This document shows, in pieces, positions 31,269-34,451 of a stretch of DNA of 34,451 bases. The notes under the pieces are model-generated. The model saw nothing but the letters and a program-made list of their open reading frames with translations, was not told where the DNA came from and did no database searches. The position numbers and the translations under genes are program-made. The DNA is from an uncultured Clostridia bacterium. GTDB lineage: Bacteria > Bacillota > Clostridia > Oscillospirales > Acutalibacteraceae. Within the stretch, counting starts at the first letter, position 1. Every line of letters starts with the position of its first letter. The stretch spans positions 1 through 34,451 of the forward strand of contig CAMNHG010000003.1 of the NCBI GenBank assembly GCA_946539105.1. The letters run 5' to 3'.

Positions 31269-32213
31269 TTATTTGTTCAAATCTTTTAAAAACTCAATTA
31301 TGGTGTTATCGTACTTTTCGGGCGCGTTAACCCTAACGCGCGAATGTCTGCCCTTTTCAAACCAAACAATGCGCTTGTTCGGGGACTTGCACTTTTCATA
31401 CAGCTTTTCCGCCTGGTCGGGCGTGGAGTAGGTGTCCTGTTTGCTGTGAATAAAAAGTATCGGTTTTTTCAGCCTGTCAATACGGTTAATCGGGCCGTCG
31501 GAGGTGACGTTCGCGTGAGAAAAAATCCGCATATACATAAACACCAGCCACGAGAAAATCACCTTTGGGCGGTGATCCTCAATCATATGATTCTTAAACG
31601 ACTCGGCAAAGTTTACATACATTCCGTCGGCGCACATTCCCTCGATGTAATCGGGGCAGTTTTCGTCGCAAAGCGCGAACAAAGCGACAGACGAGCCTAT
31701 GCAGATTCCGTGCAAAAATACAGCCTTGTTGCTAAGCTCCTCTACAAGCAAACGGCTCCAGCACTGCATATCGGCGTACTCGCGGTAACCCAAACAGCAG
31801 AAAATTCCGTCGGAATAACCGTGCGCGCGGTTATCGACCACAAGCACGTTGTAGCCTGCCTTGCGGTACGGCTCGGCAAAGTAGTAGGAGTATTTAAGCG
31901 ACTCCATTCTGCCGGCGATTATTATAGCCGCTTTTTCGCCGCCGAAGTCAAAATACTCGCCGACAAGGCGGTATTTTCCGCTTTTAACCTCGACCTCGCG
32001 CTTATAATCCGAGTACAGCTCGCCCCATTCCAGGCCCTCATAGTACATTCCGGCGTATTCGTCGTCGTTTTCGGGGAGCAAAACATCTCTTCCCCACTTC
32101 TTTTTTGAGGTTCTGACCAACAGAACCGTGTAAATAACACCCGCAAGCAAAATCTCCGGAATTACAAAGCCGAAGAGTATCACCAGCACGGCAACCAAAA
32201 TCCAAGTATTCAT
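31269..32213 (-). CDS. Membrane-anchored alpha/beta hydrolase with cysteine at the nucleophile elbow
   Basis: A 314-residue protein: membrane helix at about residues 5-32, then an alpha/beta hydrolase fold from about 75. The elbow is GICIG, placing Cys171 where serine is usual; the acid is Asp260 in HSKQDTYSTP and the base His290 in KGRHSRVR. VLVVDNRAHGYSDG is the usual strand before the elbow. Start is ATG 32213; the track's TTG has no support. It begins about 26 bases after fakA and probably shares its transcript. A Cys nucleophile is known for dienelactone hydrolases, but the overall sequence looks closer to the YqkD-like group. Substrate unknown. Confidence 0.82.
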   Translation of the reverse strand: MNTWILVAVLVILFGFVIPEILLAGVIYTVLLVRTSKKKWGRDVLLPENDDEYAGMYYEGLEWGELYSDYKREVEVKSGKYRLVGEYFDFGGEKAAIIIAGRMESLKYSYYFAEPYRKAGYNVLVVDNRAHGYSDGIFCCLGYREYADMQCWSRLLVEELSNKAVFLHGICIGSSVALFALCDENCPDYIEGMCADGMYVNFAESFKNHMIEDHRPKVIFSWLVFMYMRIFSHANVTSDGPINRIDRLKKPILFIHSKQDTYSTPDQAEKLYEKCKSPNKRIVWFEKGRHSRVRVNAPEKYDNTIIEFLKDLNK

Positions 32214-32238
32214 ATTATCACTTAACAAAAATTATTAC

Positions 32239-33900
32239 TTAACAAAGTCCGATTATCAGGCGGTAGTGCTTTTGTCCGCCGTCGATAAACTCAACGTCGA
32301 GCAGGGGAAATTCCTCCTCAAGCCTGTCGCGCAGCCGGTCTGTCTGTTCCTCGGTAACGCCTTCGCCGCAGAAAACAACGCAGGTTTCCTTATCGTCAAT
32401 ACCGGGCACCAGCTTCATACCGTCGATTATACCCGAGCACCAGTCTGTTGACACGCAGACAAGCTCGCCGCCCAGCAAAACTATGTCCTCGCCCGCGCGG
32501 CAGGTAAGCTCATGGTAGGTGTAGTCGCGCGTAGCGGTGGTCTCAACCAAGGTAGCAACGTCCTGCAAGCCGCTTTTCATAGAGCTTATGCGGTATTCGG
32601 GCTTGTCGTCGGGCACGTCCATGGCAATCGCGAAGTAGCCCTCGGCAACGCTTTTTGTCGGCAAAATTGTAACGTTCTTTTTGCCGCTGATTTCAAGTGC
32701 CTGTCCGGCAGCCAAAATCACATTTTTGTTGTTCGGCATAACCACAATGTTATCGGCATCAATAAGCTCAAACGCCTCAATAAACTCCTGAGCCGACGCG
32801 TTCATTGTGTCACCGCAGTTGATAACAACGTCCGTTCCGAGCTGTTCAAACAGGGTTTTAAGTCCCTCGCCGTTGACAACCGACACCATCGCCAGCTGCT
32901 TGTGCGGCAGCTTTTTAGGCTCGATTTTTTTCTTTAGCACCTCGTTGTGCTGAAGCTGCATATTATCCATCTTAAAGGTCAAAAACTCGCCGTATTCCTG
33001 GCTGAGCGCGATGACCTTGGCAGGCTTTAAGGTGTGAATATGAACCTTTACTCGGCTGCCGTCTTGAACCGCCACAAGCGAGTTGCCGTAAACTCCGATT
33101 TCCTCAATAAAGGTGTTCAGCTTAAAGTGCCCGGAGTAATTTTTGTCATTTAAAAGCTGCAAAATAAACTCCATACAGTAGCCGTCAATAAAGTCGGAAT
33201 TTTCGTTAAAAAGCGAAAAATCAATTTCCTTTTCAGGCGCGGGAGCGGTTTGCTCTCTGGTGATTTTCTTTTCATTTATCCGGTACACGTCGCCGTAAAG
33301 GTACTTTAACATTCCCTCAAAGATATAGATAAAGCCCTGACCGCCGCTGTCGATAACCCCTGCTTCCTTGAGCACGTCGAGCATTTCGGGGGTGTATGAG
33401 AGCGTCTTTTTCATCTCGGCAATATACATAGCGAGGATTTCCTCGATGGATGAGTTCCTTGTAATCTGTCCTCTGATATGCTCAATGCCCTCTCTGGCTA
33501 CCGTCAGCATTGTGCCCTCAACCGGCTTTACAACAGCGTCATAGGCGGTGCGGTAGCCCCTGATAAGCGCGTTACGAAGCTCTCCGGGGCCTGCAAAGGC
33601 ACAGCGCGCGAGCTCGGTGTACATACCCTTAAAAAACTGCGATAAAATTACGCCTGAGTTACCCCTCGCGCCCAGCAGCATTCCCTCGCTGAGGGTTTTT
33701 GCGTACAGACCGATTGCGGCGTTTGTTTTGGCATATTTAATACCTTTGCCGAGGGTCAGGCACATATTCGTTCCCGTGTCGCCGTCCGGCACGGGAAAAA
33801 CATTGAGTTTGTTAACCTCGGATTCGTGTTTGCTGAGGTTTTGAAGTCCGTTTTTGAGCATATTCTCAAACTGAACTCCGTTTATTTTTTTATTCCTCAT
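32239..33900 (-). CDS. fakA: Fatty acid kinase subunit A (DAK2 domain, YloV family)
   Basis: A 553-residue protein. Residues 1-205 form a DAK2 kinase domain with LNVFPVPDGDTGTNM, the Asp cluster that binds Mg-ATP, and EGMLLGARGNSGVILSQ. A middle and C-terminal FakA region follows (EFILQLLNDKNYSGHFKLN, VKVHIHTLKPAKVI, VVMPNNKNVILAAGQAL, GGQKHYRLIIGL). FakA phosphorylates fatty acid held by a FakB (DegV) partner, allowing exogenous fatty acids into phospholipid. The adjacent upstream gene is DegV/FakB-like, supporting this role. AAGGAAA precedes the ATG. Confidence 0.92.
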   Translation of the reverse strand: MRNKKINGVQFENMLKNGLQNLSKHESEVNKLNVFPVPDGDTGTNMCLTLGKGIKYAKTNAAIGLYAKTLSEGMLLGARGNSGVILSQFFKGMYTELARCAFAGPGELRNALIRGYRTAYDAVVKPVEGTMLTVAREGIEHIRGQITRNSSIEEILAMYIAEMKKTLSYTPEMLDVLKEAGVIDSGGQGFIYIFEGMLKYLYGDVYRINEKKITREQTAPAPEKEIDFSLFNENSDFIDGYCMEFILQLLNDKNYSGHFKLNTFIEEIGVYGNSLVAVQDGSRVKVHIHTLKPAKVIALSQEYGEFLTFKMDNMQLQHNEVLKKKIEPKKLPHKQLAMVSVVNGEGLKTLFEQLGTDVVINCGDTMNASAQEFIEAFELIDADNIVVMPNNKNVILAAGQALEISGKKNVTILPTKSVAEGYFAIAMDVPDDKPEYRISSMKSGLQDVATLVETTATRDYTYHELTCRAGEDIVLLGGELVCVSTDWCSGIIDGMKLVPGIDDKETCVVFCGEGVTEEQTDRLRDRLEEEFPLLDVEFIDGGQKHYRLIIGLC

Positions 33901-33941
33901 AAAATCATTTCCTTAAAAATTGCGCGGAATTATCTTAAAGG

Positions 33942-34451
33942 TTATCCCTGTGCGTCAATCAATTTTTGAACGAGGGCTTTTTCGGTTTCGAGCCCCTTTG
34001 AAATCGGCTTGCCTACATAGTAAGCCGCCATAAGTCCGGGGCCTACGTTAACGCCGCAGAAGGGATATACGTCGACGATAATAACGTCCTTGGGCTTGAA
34101 GCGTTCGATTATCATATCCCTGTACTTTTCGGCAGGGGCAAGGCGGTTTGTCTGAGCGATAAAGATTGTCTGCTCGGACGGATTTTCGATTGTATTTTCA
34201 ATGTAATCGAGCAGCACGGCGTACGCCTTTTTCGCGCCCTTAACCTTGCCGATTACGGTTGTAAGTCCGTTGTAGTCAAATTCGCCGATAGGCTTGATTC
34301 CTGCGAGCTTGCCGAAGAACGCCTTTGAGTGGGTAAGTCTGCCCTTTTTGGCTACAAAGCTGAGGTCGTCGAGCCAGCCGCACTGGTGAACGCGGTTTTT
34401 GTTTTCCTCAATATACGCCGCGGCTTCCTCTGCGGAATGTCCGTTTTCTCT
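33942..34451 (-). CDS. fakB: DegV family fatty-acid-binding protein (FakB-like), C-terminal part, cut by window edge
   Basis: The frame is open to the window edge; about 169 residues are visible, twice the track's 91-residue piece. It includes the DegV hallmark region LDDLSFVAKKGRLTHSKAFF and IKPIGEFDYNGL, ALL-type helices, and the end FCGVNVGPGLMAAYYVGKPIS. FakB proteins bind a fatty acid between two domains and present it to FakA. It lies 41 bases upstream of fakA on the same strand, so the pair is probably co-transcribed. The N-terminal domain carrying the Ser/Thr phosphate-contact residues lies outside the window. Confidence 0.88.
   Translation of the reverse strand, partial: RENGHSAEEAAAYIEENKNRVHQCGWLDDLSFVAKKGRLTHSKAFFGKLAGIKPIGEFDYNGLTTVIGKVKGAKKAYAVLLDYIENTIENPSEQTIFIAQTNRLAPAEKYRDMIIERFKPKDVIIVDVYPFCGVNVGPGLMAAYYVGKPISKGLETEKALVQKLIDAQG

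Noticed and set aside
31344-32108. 254-aa plus-strand ORF opposite the second hydrolase
   Set aside because: Long but antisense to a gene with a clear fold and catalytic residues; no ribosome site or promoter and no recognisable motif.

Overview
The window looks like chromosome of a spore-forming Clostridia member, most likely Oscillospiraceae/Ruminococcaceae. The evidence is a complete spoIIAA-spoIIAB-sigF operon, a RicT (YaaT) gene beside holB as in Bacillus, Gram-positive surface machinery (class B sortase, two LCP proteins, a YfhO-type membrane protein), and a dockerin protein with a C-terminal module resembling a CBM26 starch binder. The last feature recalls Ruminococcus bromii-type amylosome bacteria, but species cannot be fixed from the sequence alone. 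Most genes have mid-range GC; the 11.4-13.5 kb islet is visibly AT-richer.

Layout. 1-3.1 kb (minus): a truncated M20 dipeptidase coupled to a YfhO-family membrane protein. 3.1-5.1 kb (plus): YfbR 5'-nucleotidase and an LCP protein. 5.1-6.6 kb: a divergent pair, a vWA protein and a helix-turn-helix regulator, sharing a palindrome between them. 6.7-9.1 kb (minus): a tiny SPKTG-anchored surface protein, class B sortase and a second LCP protein. 9.4-11.4 kb (plus): nadA and mnmA. 11.4-13.3 kb: an accessory islet with a type III (ToxIN/AbiQ-like) toxin-antitoxin locus and a tandem-HTH regulator. 13.5-15.4 kb (minus): pyruvate kinase and shikimate kinase. 15.6-19.0 kb: a CotH-dockerin-CBM26-like secreted protein divergent from a lipoprotein with a cohesin-like domain. 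19.2-22.1 kb (plus): an ECF S component, then proB and proA separated by heptamer tandem repeats. 22.1-23.0 kb (minus): three small uncharacterised proteins. 23.1-28.5 kb (plus): phosphodiesterase, holB, ricT, ferredoxin, trmN6-like, rsmI, folC. 28.6-30.0 kb (plus): the spoIIA operon. 30.1-34.45 kb (minus): two membrane-anchored alpha/beta hydrolases and a FakA-FakB (DegV) pair, the latter truncated by the window edge.

The most interesting system is the type III toxin-antitoxin locus at about 11522-12364. A consensus promoter drives three 37-nt tandem RNA repeats, each a hairpin. They are followed by a leaky-looking terminator and a ToxN/AbiQ-like endoribonuclease gene. The terminator's 3' arm can also pair with the toxin's ribosome binding site, suggesting a double lock on toxin production. 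Other notable points are a surface protein whose mature anchored part is only about 32 residues beside its probable sortase, the dockerin/lipo-cohesin pair, a 155-bp palindromic element between convergent genes, and heptamer repeats that form the end of proB.
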